From: JACNJF01 sp050288105
GTDB taxonomy: Bacteria; Pseudomonadota; Gammaproteobacteria; GCA-001735895
NCBI GenBank assembly: GCA_050288105.1
Contig: JBNKDE010000012.1
Coordinates: 124,001 to 188,000, forward strand
Reading direction: 5' to 3'
Length of the DNA stretch: 64,000 nucleotides
Shown here: piece by piece, positions 1 through 10,700 of the stretch
Layout of the letters: each line of letters opens with the position of its first letter
Numbering within the stretch: the stretch's first letter is position 1
Program-made: the position numbers and the translations under genes
The notes under the pieces: model-generated
What the model was told of the DNA's origin: nothing
Seen by the model: the letters and a program-made list of their open reading frames with translations, nothing else
Databases searched by the model: none

Positions 1-1
1 A

Positions 2-1810
2 CGTGCACGTCAACGCCTGTATAACAAGCAATCGATCAGTACTACTGACGTATTACCCATCGTAGTTCATGGTGACTCGGCGTTCGCTGGTCAGGGCGTG
101 GTGATGGAAAACTTCAATATGTGCCAGACTCGTGGCTACCATACTGGCGGCACCATCCATATTATCGTCAACAACCAGATTGGTTTTACTACCAGTCATC
201 CAAAGGACTTAAGATCTACACTGTACTGCACCGAGGTAGCTCGTATGGTTCAGGCACCTATCTTCCATGTGAATGGAGATGATCCCGAGGCCTGTGTTTT
301 TGTTGCCGAGCTGGCGGTTAAATACCGCAGGAAGTATAACCGTGATGTGGTTATCGATATCATCTGTTATAGACGTTACGGTCATAACGAAGCCGACGAG
401 CCGGCAGCGACTCAACCGCGTATGTACGATGCAATCCGTAACCATCCGCGTATCGTAGAAAAGCATGCTCAAACCTTAATCGATGAAGGCGTTGTGGATC
501 GCGAGACAGTTGACACCATGATTAGCGATTACCGAACCGCGCTGGAACAGAGTGGTACCGTCGCGCTGAATACCATTTCTAACCTGGAACAGCAAAACCG
601 TAGTAACTGGGACCGCTTTCTGGAAAATGATTTTACTGTACTACCTGATACAACGATTAACCTCGCGCGTATCACGGAACTGGGCAAAGAGCTGATGAAG
701 CTGCCGGATGGGTTTCAGTTACATCATCGAGTTAAGAAGATTATGGATGCACGTCAGCAAATGCTGGATGGCGACATCTTCTGTGACTGGGGATTTGCCG
801 AAACGATGGCCTATGCAACCCTGCTTGATGAAGGTGTCTCGATCCGACTGTCTGGACAGGATTCGGAGCGGGGTACCTTCTTCCATCGCCATGCTGTGTT
901 ACACAACCAGACCAAAAAAGGCGGTATCTACGTACCGTTAAAGCAACTACAGACCGGTGGTGCGCGCTTTGAAGTGATTAACTCCTTTTTGTCAGAAGAA
1001 GCGGTACTCGCGTTTGAATATGGCTATGCCTCAACTGACCCAGATACCCTGGTACTGTGGGAGGCGCAGTTTGGTGACTTTGCTAATGGTGCTCAGGTTG
1101 TTATCGATCAGTTTATCAGTTCCGGCGAAGTGAAATGGGGACGCCTGTGTAATCTGGTTATGTTATTACCGCATGGTTACGAGGGGCAGGGGCCGGAGCA
1201 CAGCTCGGCCAGGCTTGAGCGATACCTGGAGTTATGCGCACAGAACAATATGCGCGTGGTTATGCCAACCATGCCTTCACAGATTTTTCATCTACTGCGC
1301 AGCCAGATTAAGGGAGAGTTCCGTAAGCCTCTGGTGGTGATGAGTCCGAAAAGTCTACTCCGGCACGAATCAGCCGTATCACCTTTATCCGATTTAACCG
1401 AGGGTGCTTTCAAACGGGTGATCCCAGAAGTTGATGACGTTAAGCCGGAAGAAGTAAAGAGGATCATCTTCTGTAGCGGAAAGATTTACTTCAAGCTGTA
1501 TGAAACCCGTCAGCAGCGTTACGATCACAGTACTGTGATTGTCAGGCTTGAGCAGCTGTACCCTTATCCGAAAGAAGAGATTATCGAATCGCTGGAACGC
1601 TATCCAAATCTTGAGAAAGCGATCTGGTGCCAGGATGAGCCGCGTAACCAGGGTAGCTGGTGGTATATCAAAAGCCAGCTGATGGAAACCTGCCACGGTA
1701 TACCGGTAGAGTATGCCGGTCGAGATTCATCGGCATCACCTGCGGTAGGATATATGGCTTTGCACCTGGAACAGGAACACAAGCTGGTAACTGCAGCGTT
1801 TGAACTTTAA
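2..1810 (+). CDS. sucA: 2-oxoglutarate dehydrogenase E1 component (3' part)
   Basis: This is the thiamine-diphosphate-dependent E1 subunit of the cytosolic 2-oxoglutarate dehydrogenase complex of the TCA cycle. It decarboxylates 2-oxoglutarate and passes the succinyl group to the lipoyl arm of E2. The reading frame is open from base 2, so about 603 codons are present out of the usual 930 or so, and the N-terminal third lies outside the window. Recognisable E1 motifs are VVHGDSAFAGQG near the left edge, YRRYGHNEADEP, GQDSERGTFFHRHAVLH and EGQGPEHSSARLERYL, in the order expected for E1. sucB follows 51 bp downstream on the same strand, the standard sucAB arrangement. The apparent GTG/ATG codons near base 98 are internal and are not the start. 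Confidence 0.97.
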   Translation, partial: RARQRLYNKQSISTTDVLPIVVHGDSAFAGQGVVMENFNMCQTRGYHTGGTIHIIVNNQIGFTTSHPKDLRSTLYCTEVARMVQAPIFHVNGDDPEACVFVAELAVKYRRKYNRDVVIDIICYRRYGHNEADEPAATQPRMYDAIRNHPRIVEKHAQTLIDEGVVDRETVDTMISDYRTALEQSGTVALNTISNLEQQNRSNWDRFLENDFTVLPDTTINLARITELGKELMKLPDGFQLHHRVKKIMDARQQMLDGDIFCDWGFAETMAYATLLDEGVSIRLSGQDSERGTFFHRHAVLHNQTKKGGIYVPLKQLQTGGARFEVINSFLSEEAVLAFEYGYASTDPDTLVLWEAQFGDFANGAQVVIDQFISSGEVKWGRLCNLVMLLPHGYEGQGPEHSSARLERYLELCAQNNMRVVMPTMPSQIFHLLRSQIKGEFRKPLVVMSPKSLLRHESAVSPLSDLTEGAFKRVIPEVDDVKPEEVKRIIFCSGKIYFKLYETRQQRYDHSTVIVRLEQLYPYPKEEIIESLERYPNLEKAIWCQDEPRNQGSWWYIKSQLMETCHGIPVEYAGRDSSASPAVGYMALHLEQEHKLVTAAFEL

Positions 1811-1861
1811 ATAAAACTAGATTATTGACCATTTAGAACACAAGACTGGAGCATAGAAAAA

Positions 1862-3052
1862 ATGTTGGTTGAAATAAAAGTACCCGTACTACCCGAATCC
1901 GTAACCGAAGGTACACTGGGTGCCTGGCATAAACAGGTTGGCGATAGCGTCAAGCAGGATGACATCATCGTTGATCTGGAAACCGATAAGGTCGTGCTGG
2001 AAATTGTCGCTACATCCTCTGGAGTGATCACTTCGATCGAAAAAGAGGAAGGTGACACGGTAACCAATAACCAGGTTCTGGCCATCATCGATACCGAGGC
2101 TGCAGGCGCAGCCGCTGCTGACTCTAAGCCTGAGGCCGAAGCAACGCCACCCAAGGCTGGACCTGCAGCGCGTAAAGCGATGAAGCAAAACGATGTCGAT
2201 GCGAGTGAAATTAAAGGTACCGGACAAAAAGGTGCGATCACCAAACAGGATGTTGAAAAGTATGTGCAGGCGACTTCAGGAGCCCAGACCGCCGCACCTG
2301 TCTCTGCAACACCAACGCCTCCACCGGCTGCGCCGGCACAACCGGGTGATGACCGTAACGACCGACGTGTGCCCATGTCACGTATGCGTGCGCGTATCGC
2401 AGAGCGCCTTAAGAGCGCGCAGAATACTGCAGCCATGTTGACCACCTTTAACGAGGTCAACCTGCAGCCTATGATGGATTTACGCGCTCGCTATAAAGAC
2501 GATTTTGAAAAAGCCCACGGCGTAAAGCTGGGTATGATGTCTTTCTTCACCAAGGCCGCGGTGGAAGCACTGAAAAAATTCCCTGCAGTGAATGCCTCTA
2601 TTGATGGCGACGACATTGTCTACCATGATTATTTTGATATTGGTATCGCGGTTAGCTCGGAACGGGGACTGGTAGTGCCGATACTGCGCGATGTCGAGCA
2701 AATGAGTTATGCCGATGTCGAGCAGGAAATCCGCAATATGGCCGAACGCGCACGTACTGGAAAACTGGGTATCGATGAGTTAACAGGTGGTACCTTTAGT
2801 ATCACTAATGGTGGCACTTTCGGTTCCATGTTATCTACCCCAATCCTGAATCCACCACAAAGTGCGATACTGGGTATGCATAATATTATTCAGCGTCCAG
2901 TGGTCATTGATGGTGAAATTGTCGCGCGTCCTATGATGTATCTGGCGCTGACCTATGATCATCGAATCATCGATGGCAGGGAAGCGGTGCAATTCCTGGT
3001 AACTATCAAACAGTTGCTGGAAGATCCTGCCCGCTTATTGCTTCAGGTATAG
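1862..3052 (+). CDS. sucB: Dihydrolipoyllysine succinyltransferase (E2 of 2-oxoglutarate dehydrogenase)
   Basis: E2 core of the 2-oxoglutarate dehydrogenase complex; it transfers the succinyl group from its lipoyl arm to CoA. The 396 residues show the normal order: an N-terminal lipoyl domain with the lipoylated lysine in DLETDKVVLEI (K43), an Ala/Pro-rich linker, a short E1/E3-binding domain at about 106-141, a second Ala/Pro linker, and the acyltransferase domain with the catalytic motif TYDHRIIDGREA (H367, D371). Length is close to the E. coli enzyme (about 405 aa). It lies just behind sucA and is followed by a strong terminator, so no E3 (lpd) or sucCD genes follow in this transcript. Confidence 0.97.
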   Translation: MLVEIKVPVLPESVTEGTLGAWHKQVGDSVKQDDIIVDLETDKVVLEIVATSSGVITSIEKEEGDTVTNNQVLAIIDTEAAGAAAADSKPEAEATPPKAGPAARKAMKQNDVDASEIKGTGQKGAITKQDVEKYVQATSGAQTAAPVSATPTPPPAAPAQPGDDRNDRRVPMSRMRARIAERLKSAQNTAAMLTTFNEVNLQPMMDLRARYKDDFEKAHGVKLGMMSFFTKAAVEALKKFPAVNASIDGDDIVYHDYFDIGIAVSSERGLVVPILRDVEQMSYADVEQEIRNMAERARTGKLGIDELTGGTFSITNGGTFGSMLSTPILNPPQSAILGMHNIIQRPVVIDGEIVARPMMYLALTYDHRIIDGREAVQFLVTIKQLLEDPARLLLQV

Positions 3053-3075
3053 GTCTTACCTGGTTTTAAATCCAG

Positions 3076-3104
3076 AACGGCTGCCAACTGGCAGCCGTTT
3101 TTAC
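3076..3104 (+). terminator. Rho-independent terminator after sucB
   Basis: An 11-bp GC-rich inverted repeat (AACGGCTGCCA / TGGCAGCCGTT) with a very tight loop is followed directly by a T-rich run. It lies 23 bp after the sucB stop and between two convergent genes, so it ends the sucAB transcript. Confidence 0.85.
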
Positions 3105-3106
3105 TT

Positions 3107-5194
3107 TTAAAAGGCGGTATAACCATGTCCCAGAGTGGGGCGTTTTGACGAGAATGAGCGCGGGCGGCTCAGTACCTTGATCATGTCATCGGTAAAGTAC
3201 TGTTTAATCTGGTCAAGGCTGCTTTCGTTGATTTTATGGCCGCGCTGATCGATAAAGATAAAGCGGCTATTATCCTGCGCTTTCCATTTCAATTTGCCAC
3301 GTTTGAAGCGGCCCCTGCGATCTTCTTTAATATCCACCCAGCATCCAATCTGCAGAGAATCCAGAAAATCAATGAATGCGGCATCTTCGTCGGCCTGGAT
3401 CTGATTGAGATCGGATAACCTGGGGGTGAATTTGTTGATATTAAAGCTGAATTCATCGAGTGAATGGAAGCTGCCCAGGGTCTTTTTAGGCGCTGGAACT
3501 GAATCCTTACTGGTATGGTTAATCGACCTGAATTCGCCTACCAGCAACTTACGTGTGCGGTTTCTATGCTCAGCAGAATAATTTAATGATATCAAGCCCT
3601 TATCGATAGCTTTTAATAAACTGGTGAAAGAGTATTTACTGTATTCAGTATTTTCCTGGCGGTGCTCATCCAGGCTCCAGGCCAGCATATTTGCTATCTC
3701 AACCGACTGAAGAAATGTAGTGGACTTCTGGCCTAATTTTCTTGCAATCTGCAACAGCATTAACTGCCAGTCGTCATAAAAGAACGCCAGCACTTCCGGT
3801 TTAATTACCAGCTTCTCGGTTATTTCATTGATCAGGGCGAGTACTTCTTTTCTGATTCGCTGTTGCTCCTCTTCATTATCACGCTTTAACTCCTGCAGGT
3901 GAGTGGCTTCAGATTCGCGGGTGGCTTCAAAGTCGGTAATAGCCAGTTGAAAGTCGTGTAAAGTGGCGTTGGAAGATTCCAGTAAGCGATCAAAAACCGG
4001 AGCAAGCAAAAGTGCTGGCGATTGAGTGTTACCATAGCGAATCTCATGGTCGATGATCGAATGAATAAAATCATTAACCGGGTGATTGCTACTGCGGAAG
4101 AAGAAGGGATCGACCAGGACAAGCTTTAACAATGGTTGCGAAATTCGCGATAGCTGAATCTTGAGCGAATTGGATACCCTGCCATTATCCAACAGGTGAG
4201 TATAAAAGTTCAGAAACCGGTAGACTTCGTTTCTCTGTCTGTCATCGAACAAACCCTTGGTGGAATGCAGAAATGACGCATACAGCAGCGCATAGTCCAG
4301 GCTGCCCTGTTTCGTTAAGGCGTAGAATTCCTCCAGTTTGTTGTTCAGCTCCAGTTGTTTTTCATTCTTTGCAGAATCTTCGGGCGCTTTGTCTGCTAAT
4401 ACCAGCTTGAGGTCTGTCGCCTTAGCTTTTTCTTCGTCGGCTGCAGGCGATGTATCTGCAGCGGGTTGTTCGCTGGCAGGGGATTCCTCCACATCCGGGG
4501 TAAAGATCTGCGGAGGATTTTTATCCTCGACAACTTCCTGGAACAGTTGTGGGTCGGTTAGCTCAGGCAGGATATCGAGGTGATACATGCCCAGGTCCAG
4601 CTGGCGATAAAAATCAGACAGGAACAGGCTTAAAACGCGATCATACAGCCCGATAAGCTGACTTAATTGTTTGCTGGTAAAAGTCAGTGCCTCAATACAG
4701 GATAGGAAAGCATTGCACAGATTTTCCGGGGTTAACGGGTTTTCGGCCTGCGTCGTATCAGAACGATGTACCAGGGTTTTCAGTCGTTCGTTGATGCTCG
4801 CCAGCTGCCTTTCATACGTGGAATTCAAATGCGCACTGGATTTTTCGATACTGGCTCTTACTATGGAGGCGTTTTGACCAGTTAGTCCCAAAGTCAACCA
4901 GTCGCTGGCGCGGTTTGCGTGCAAGCGGGTTTTACGCACCGCCTTGAAATCAGAGAATAGTTTCTCTATCTGGAACTGAAACGCGTGGCGAATGGTACGT
5001 TCACGCTGCTGAAGTTTTTTCTGTAGCTTCTTGTAGGTTTCGGGTGTTTCGGTAAACTCTTCATCTATTTCAAGATGCATCAGGCTGATCAACAGACCCT
5101 CAGTGTAATTTACACAGAAATTACTGATCTGTTGATACTGGGCAGAAGGTGCGCCTTTTTCAAATACAGGGTATGTTTGGGTTAAAGTATTCAT
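3107..5194 (-). CDS. DUF1631-type protein of unknown function
   Basis: A 695-aa soluble, charged, mostly helical protein with no signal peptide or membrane segment. The general pattern (long helical body, an acidic Pro/Ala/Glu-rich linker at about 225-265, and a small beta-rich C-terminal domain starting near IGCWVDI and continuing with RGKLKWKA and FIFIDQRGHKI) matches what I know of the DUF1631 family, whose C-terminal domain resembles PilZ-like beta barrels. The start ATG at 5194 is the only sensible one near the divergent MscS gene. The gene is convergent with sucB and divides a 137-bp intergenic space with the channel gene. The biochemical function of this family is not established; old thymidine phosphorylase labels for it are unsupported. 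Confidence 0.6.
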   Translation of the reverse strand: MNTLTQTYPVFEKGAPSAQYQQISNFCVNYTEGLLISLMHLEIDEEFTETPETYKKLQKKLQQRERTIRHAFQFQIEKLFSDFKAVRKTRLHANRASDWLTLGLTGQNASIVRASIEKSSAHLNSTYERQLASINERLKTLVHRSDTTQAENPLTPENLCNAFLSCIEALTFTSKQLSQLIGLYDRVLSLFLSDFYRQLDLGMYHLDILPELTDPQLFQEVVEDKNPPQIFTPDVEESPASEQPAADTSPAADEEKAKATDLKLVLADKAPEDSAKNEKQLELNNKLEEFYALTKQGSLDYALLYASFLHSTKGLFDDRQRNEVYRFLNFYTHLLDNGRVSNSLKIQLSRISQPLLKLVLVDPFFFRSSNHPVNDFIHSIIDHEIRYGNTQSPALLLAPVFDRLLESSNATLHDFQLAITDFEATRESEATHLQELKRDNEEEQQRIRKEVLALINEITEKLVIKPEVLAFFYDDWQLMLLQIARKLGQKSTTFLQSVEIANMLAWSLDEHRQENTEYSKYSFTSLLKAIDKGLISLNYSAEHRNRTRKLLVGEFRSINHTSKDSVPAPKKTLGSFHSLDEFSFNINKFTPRLSDLNQIQADEDAAFIDFLDSLQIGCWVDIKEDRRGRFKRGKLKWKAQDNSRFIFIDQRGHKINESSLDQIKQYFTDDMIKVLSRPRSFSSKRPTLGHGYTAF

Positions 5195-5367
5195 TTAGTC
5201 TTTTTATAGTGGTGTTATAGCCCATAAATCCTGGCATATGTGTAGATAAACAGATTAAATGAATAGTTTGCTAATCACTGGCATAATATTCGTAAAATAA
5301 TTCACAAAGCGGACAAAAGCAGCCTTCATGTTTGAATCATTTCCCTCGCGCAAAATCTGATCGCCGT

Positions 5368-7683
5368 ATGCGCATCCTTATCTTTATTTTTTGCCTGCTC
5401 AATGCTTCAACCGTACTGGCTATTGATCCGATACTCAGCCTGAAGGTAGGCGAGGCTGAAAGTCAGCTTCAGCTCATCGAGAAAGCATTCAAGAACCCCA
5501 GAAATAGCCTTAACCTGAAGCTTCTCAGTGAGTTCCAGGAACAGGGGCTGGAAGTCAAAAAAGTAGCTAACGAATGCATTGATATCAATGAGAAAGCGAT
5601 CAATAAAAGTGCCGATGATCTGGAGCTGCTAGGCGCACAGATGGTGACCGAGGAGGCAGACGTCACGAAAAAGCGCCAGAGTCTGAATCAAAGCATGTTG
5701 AGCAATGCGCAACAGCTCGCCAGTTGTCGATTGCTTTTGCTCAGGGCGCACGAGATCGTTGACGTTGTCATCGCCAGACAGCAGCAGGCACTGGCTTCAG
5801 AGCTACTGGCCAGGCAGTCGAATATTCTGCAGAACTTTAAGAATAATCTGCTGAACCCGGTGAAGGCTTACGATGCGGTGGTGACCTTCGTAGAGCAGGA
5901 TAGTGGGGCCAGAAATCTTCTAGAAAGCTGGCCTGAGTTGATGGTTTGCATGCTGGTAGCCGCTGTACTTATTATCGTTTTCAGAAAATTACTCAATAGC
6001 CAGCTGAAATTTAACCAGCAATCACAAACCAGCGGCTATCTTAGCCAGTTCCAGCTTTCCCTGATTAGTTGCGCAAGGCGACATATGTCGGCCCTGATCC
6101 TGACCGCAACCCTGAGCCTGTATTATGCATACCAGCTATTTACTGGCTTGGCGCTAGACTTTCTAGGTGTACTGGTATTTGGATTGTTCCTGTATGTGTT
6201 GTTCAATCTGTTTATTCGTATTCTCCTCAACCCTTACCCACCAGCGCAGCCGCTGACCAGCCTGCCGCAGGATATTTCTCTATTGCTGGCCAGCAGGCTG
6301 CGTCTGCTGAGCAAGCTGCTGTTTGCTGGCTTTCTGATGTACACAGCAATTCAGATTCATGAGTTTCCCGACCAGATCACTGCGCTGATGCGCAATATCT
6401 ATGTTTTCCTGCTGGTTCTTAACCTGATCTGGGCGGCCTGGCTACTGCGCTATTATCGCGGCTTAAGTAATATTCACCTGTTACGCATACTGGTGATTTC
6501 TGGTCTGTTGATCTGCCTGGGGGCCGACTGGCTTGGCTATGCCAACCTGTCCAATTTTATCCTGATCGGCATCGTGGGCAGTTTTCTGGTCTGGAGTCTT
6601 GCTATCTTTCTGACCCGTATCTGGAGCGATTTATTCGACAGCCTGGATGAAGGGCGGCACGACTGGCAGAAAGCGCTGCGTAAACGTGTCGGGGTCAGGG
6701 ATAAGGAGTTTTTACCTGGGTCTATCTGGTTCAGGTTTACCTTTTCTCTGATCCTGTGGTCAGCATTTGGTATCGCTTTACTCAAGATATGGGGCCTGCC
6801 AGATACCCTGTTGCTGGAGCTTAAGGGATTAATCACCGACGGCTTTACGCTGGGGACAGTGAATGTGGTCCCGGTCAAGATGGTCATTGCGTTGCTGACC
6901 TTTGCCGTGATGCTATCCATAATCGGCTGGATCAAAAGGCGCATGGATAAAAGCTGGCTCAATCGTTCGCGTATGGACAGGGGCAGTAAGGAGGCAATGA
7001 TTTCTCTGACCGGATATTTCGGTGTGGCAATCGCCTTTTTAATTGGCCTTTCAATCGCCGGTGTACAGCTGGCCAATCTGGCACTAATTGCTGGTGCGCT
7101 GTCTGTGGGTATTGGTTTTGGTCTACAGAATATTGTAAATAACTTCGTTTCCGGTGTGATTCTGCTATTCGAGCGCCCCATCAAAACGGGCGACTGGGTC
7201 GTGGTTGGATCTACCGAAGGCTTTGTAAAAAAAATCAGTATACGATCTACCCAGATTGAAACCTTCGATCGTTCTGATGTGATTGTGCCTAATTCAGAAT
7301 TTATCTCGGGGCAGGTCACTAACTGGATGTTTCGTGATTCCATTGGACGCGTAGTGCTGCCGATTGGTGTGGCCTATGGCACCGATACGCAAAAGGTTAA
7401 ATCTATCCTGCTGGATATCGCTCACCAGCATCCGGCAGTGATTACCAAGAGCCCCATTCTGTCAAAACCCTGGGTATTGTTCCGCAGCTTTGGCGATAGC
7501 TCTCTCAACTTTGAACTGCGGTTCTATATTCGCGAAGTGGATAATCGTCTAAATGTGATGAGTGACATGAACTTTGAGATTGATCGCTTATTTCGTGAGT
7601 CAGGTATTGAGATTCCTTTTCCTCAGCGCGATCTGCATATTATTTCCGCTAAAGAAGACAAAGAGATTACTCAACCGGAGTAG
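5368..7683 (+). CDS. MscS-family mechanosensitive channel, large type with periplasmic domain
   Basis: A large inner-membrane mechanosensitive channel of the KefA/MscK/YbdG-like kind, expected to release solutes on hypo-osmotic shock. I choose the ATG at 5368 because it gives a clean signal peptide (MRILIFIFCLLNASTVLA). The in-frame TTG at 5332 would add 12 polar residues. A periplasmic helical or coiled-coil region (about 20-190) is followed by about ten hydrophobic segments. The MscS core near 570-690 contains the pore-lining Gly/Ala helix GALSVGIGFGLQNIVNN followed by the ERPIKTGDWVVV beta-domain entry that is diagnostic of the family. It ends 43 bp before the next gene. Confidence 0.9.
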   Translation: MRILIFIFCLLNASTVLAIDPILSLKVGEAESQLQLIEKAFKNPRNSLNLKLLSEFQEQGLEVKKVANECIDINEKAINKSADDLELLGAQMVTEEADVTKKRQSLNQSMLSNAQQLASCRLLLLRAHEIVDVVIARQQQALASELLARQSNILQNFKNNLLNPVKAYDAVVTFVEQDSGARNLLESWPELMVCMLVAAVLIIVFRKLLNSQLKFNQQSQTSGYLSQFQLSLISCARRHMSALILTATLSLYYAYQLFTGLALDFLGVLVFGLFLYVLFNLFIRILLNPYPPAQPLTSLPQDISLLLASRLRLLSKLLFAGFLMYTAIQIHEFPDQITALMRNIYVFLLVLNLIWAAWLLRYYRGLSNIHLLRILVISGLLICLGADWLGYANLSNFILIGIVGSFLVWSLAIFLTRIWSDLFDSLDEGRHDWQKALRKRVGVRDKEFLPGSIWFRFTFSLILWSAFGIALLKIWGLPDTLLLELKGLITDGFTLGTVNVVPVKMVIALLTFAVMLSIIGWIKRRMDKSWLNRSRMDRGSKEAMISLTGYFGVAIAFLIGLSIAGVQLANLALIAGALSVGIGFGLQNIVNNFVSGVILLFERPIKTGDWVVVGSTEGFVKKISIRSTQIETFDRSDVIVPNSEFISGQVTNWMFRDSIGRVVLPIGVAYGTDTQKVKSILLDIAHQHPAVITKSPILSKPWVLFRSFGDSSLNFELRFYIREVDNRLNVMSDMNFEIDRLFRESGIEIPFPQRDLHIISAKEDKEITQPE

Positions 7684-7726
7684 AAAGTCGTTATAATACC
7701 GAGCTTTTGCTGCCCAGTTTCAAAGC

Positions 7727-10700
7727 ATGTCTGATCGTATACGTGAAATCCCCTACAACTACACTTCATTTACCGATAAGGAAATCGTATTTCGCCTGAT
7801 GGGTGAGTGCTGGTGGGATGTTTTAAACCAGCTCAGAGGAGAACGTAAAACCGGCCGCTCGGCTCGTATGCTGTTTGAGGTGCTGGGTGATATCTGGGTG
7901 GTCAGGCGCAATCCCTATATTCAGGATGATCTGCTGGCAGACCGAAAAAGGCGAGACCAGTTAACCCAGGCGCTATATCATCGACTCGAGCAGATCAAGC
8001 TGCGTGCTGACGATAACCAGCAGGCACTGGAACTGCTGGACGCTGCACGCAAAACCGTTAAGGATTATGAAAACTGGTTAAGCTGGCTGGCTGAACAGCG
8101 AGTCCGTATCAAGCGCAAACTCTCCCGCATAACCAAAAAGGATAATGTTGATTTCAGCGGGCTGGCAAGGGTTTCCCACACTACTGACGCCACAGACTGG
8201 CGTGTCGAACATCCTATGGTGGTTTTGCACCCGGATTCGGAAGATGAAATTGCGCATCTGGTGCAGGGTTGTATTGAGCTTGGCCTGACGATTATCGCCC
8301 GCGGCGGCGGTACCGGTTATACGGGTGGTGCGATCCCACTGTATGAAAACACGGCGGTTATCAACCTGGAGAAGCTGGAAAAACTGGGTGAGGTTAAAGA
8401 GGTTTCTTTACCCGGTAGCGATATCAAGGTGCATGCAATTGATGCGGAAGCGGGCGTAGTGACGCGCCGCGTTGCAGACAGAGCTGCGCTACAGAAACTG
8501 GCTTTTGCGGTTGATCCGACCTCTCAGGATGCATCCACGATTGGTGGAAACATCGCGATGAACGCAGGCGGGAAAAAAGCAGTAATCTGGGGTACCACGC
8601 TGGATAATCTGTTGAGTTGGAAGATGGTAACTGCTGATGCCAACTGGCTCGAAGTCAAACGCCTGAACCACAATATGGGCAAGATCCATCTGCAGGAAAT
8701 GGTGGAATTCGAAATCACCCGCTATGACCGACGTAAGGGCAAGGTGATCGGAAATCCAGAAATCCTTCGAATACCTGGCGCGACCTTCAGAAAGGTTGGG
8801 CTGGGCAAGGATGTTACGGACAAGTTCCTCGCCGGCTTGCCAGGTATTCAGAAAGAGGGCTGTGATGGCCTGATTACCTCAGCTACCTTTGTCTTGCATC
8901 CCATCCCGGAATTTACGCGTACTGTGTGCCTGGAATTTTTTAATCAGGATGCTGGTAAAGACGTCGCCGCCATTGTCGAAATCAAGAACCTGATCGATCA
9001 AACCGACGGTGTATTGCTAGCCGGGCTGGAACATCTGGATGCCCGCTACATCAAGGCAGTTCAGTATAGTACCAAAGCCAATCGTTCCGACCAGCCCAGG
9101 ATGCTGTTACTGGCGGATATCATTTCTGATGACGATGACCTGTTAGCAAGTACCTGTTCAGCGGTGGTGGAGCTGGCGAACAAACGCCAGGCTGAAGGAT
9201 TTATTGCTGTTTCCAAAGCTGCGCGCGAGCGTTTCTGGTCTGACCGAAAACGTACCGCAGCAATTTCTGCGCATACCAATGCCTTCAAGATCAATGAAGA
9301 CGTGGTTATCCCACTGGAAAACCTGAGTGAGTACAGTCGTGGAATTGAGGTGATTAACATCCGGCAATCGATCAGTAACAAGGTGGAGATCTGTCTGGGA
9401 TTGAAAAAATACCTGCTCGAGTTGCAGCATAAGTTAAACCAGTCATCAGAACCGGATGAACTTTTCATTTCCAAAATTGATTTTGCCCTGACCCGTTTAT
9501 CAGCCCAGATCGCTCAGTGGGAGCAGTGGCTGGGACATTTTGAAACTCCGGCCAGTCAGTTTGCCGATCAATTGAACTTTGAAATCAATGAAGGTGATCG
9601 GGTGATTGACTGCCTGTTACGCAATCAGCTGACGATTAGCTATCGAGATCAGGTTAAAAAACAGCTCGACGAAATATTCTCAGGTCTGGAGTATGCGGAT
9701 ATTCGTAAGAAGTTCGCCAGGATACATGAAGAAATCAAGGACTCGCGCCTGTTTGTCGCGCTGCATATGCATGCTGGCGACGGAAATGTGCATACCAACA
9801 TCCCGGTGCACTCAGATAATTATGAGATGCTGCACCAGGCAGAGCTGATTGTGGATGAAGTTATGCAGCTGGCAACTTCACTGGATGGCGTTATCTCCGG
9901 TGAACATGGTATTGGCCTGACCAAGGTTCAATATCTGGAAGCCGATAAACTGGAAGCCTTCGCTCGCTACAAGCAACAGGTAGACCCCGAACAGCACTTT
10001 AACAAAGGTAAATTGCTGTCAGGTTCCGGGTTGACCAATGCCTATACACCCTCCTTACGCCTGCTGGAGCAGGAAGCGATTATCCTGGAATACAGTGAAA
10101 TGGGGGACATCAATGACTCCATCAAAAACTGCCTGCGCTGTGGAAAATGCAAGCCGGAGTGTATGACACACATACCGCGTGCCAATATGCTGTACTCACC
10201 GCGCAACAAGATTCTGGCAACCGGTTTGATTATCGAGGCATTTCTATATGAAGAACAGACGCGTCGGGGATTGTCCAACCGCCATTTTGATGAATTAAAT
10301 GATGTCGCTGATCACTGTACCACCTGCCATAAGTGTCTGAACCCCTGTCCGGTGAATATCGATTTCGGAGATGTCACTATCGCCATGCGAACGCTGCTTA
10401 CCAACAATAAGCAGCGACGAAAAAGCCTCGGTTCTATTCTCGCAATCTGGTTCCTGAACTTACAGGATCCCAGTCTGATTAACTGGTCGCGAAAGCTGAT
10501 GCTGCAATGGGGTTTTAAATCAATTCGTACTTTGCGCATGGTATTGAAAACTCTGGGTATTGCACCAAAGCGGTATGAGCAGGCACGAGCATCGACGGGT
10601 AAGCCCATAGTCAAACAGCAAATCGTCAATTTTGTGCGAAACCCTGTGCAGGCCAATGTGCCCAATAAAACCATGCGTCAAATACTGGTAGCAGATGATC

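Noticed and set aside
1822..2460. A 212-codon minus-strand frame opposite sucB
   Set aside because: Antisense to the Ala/Pro linker of a well-recognised gene; low-complexity translation and no start signal.
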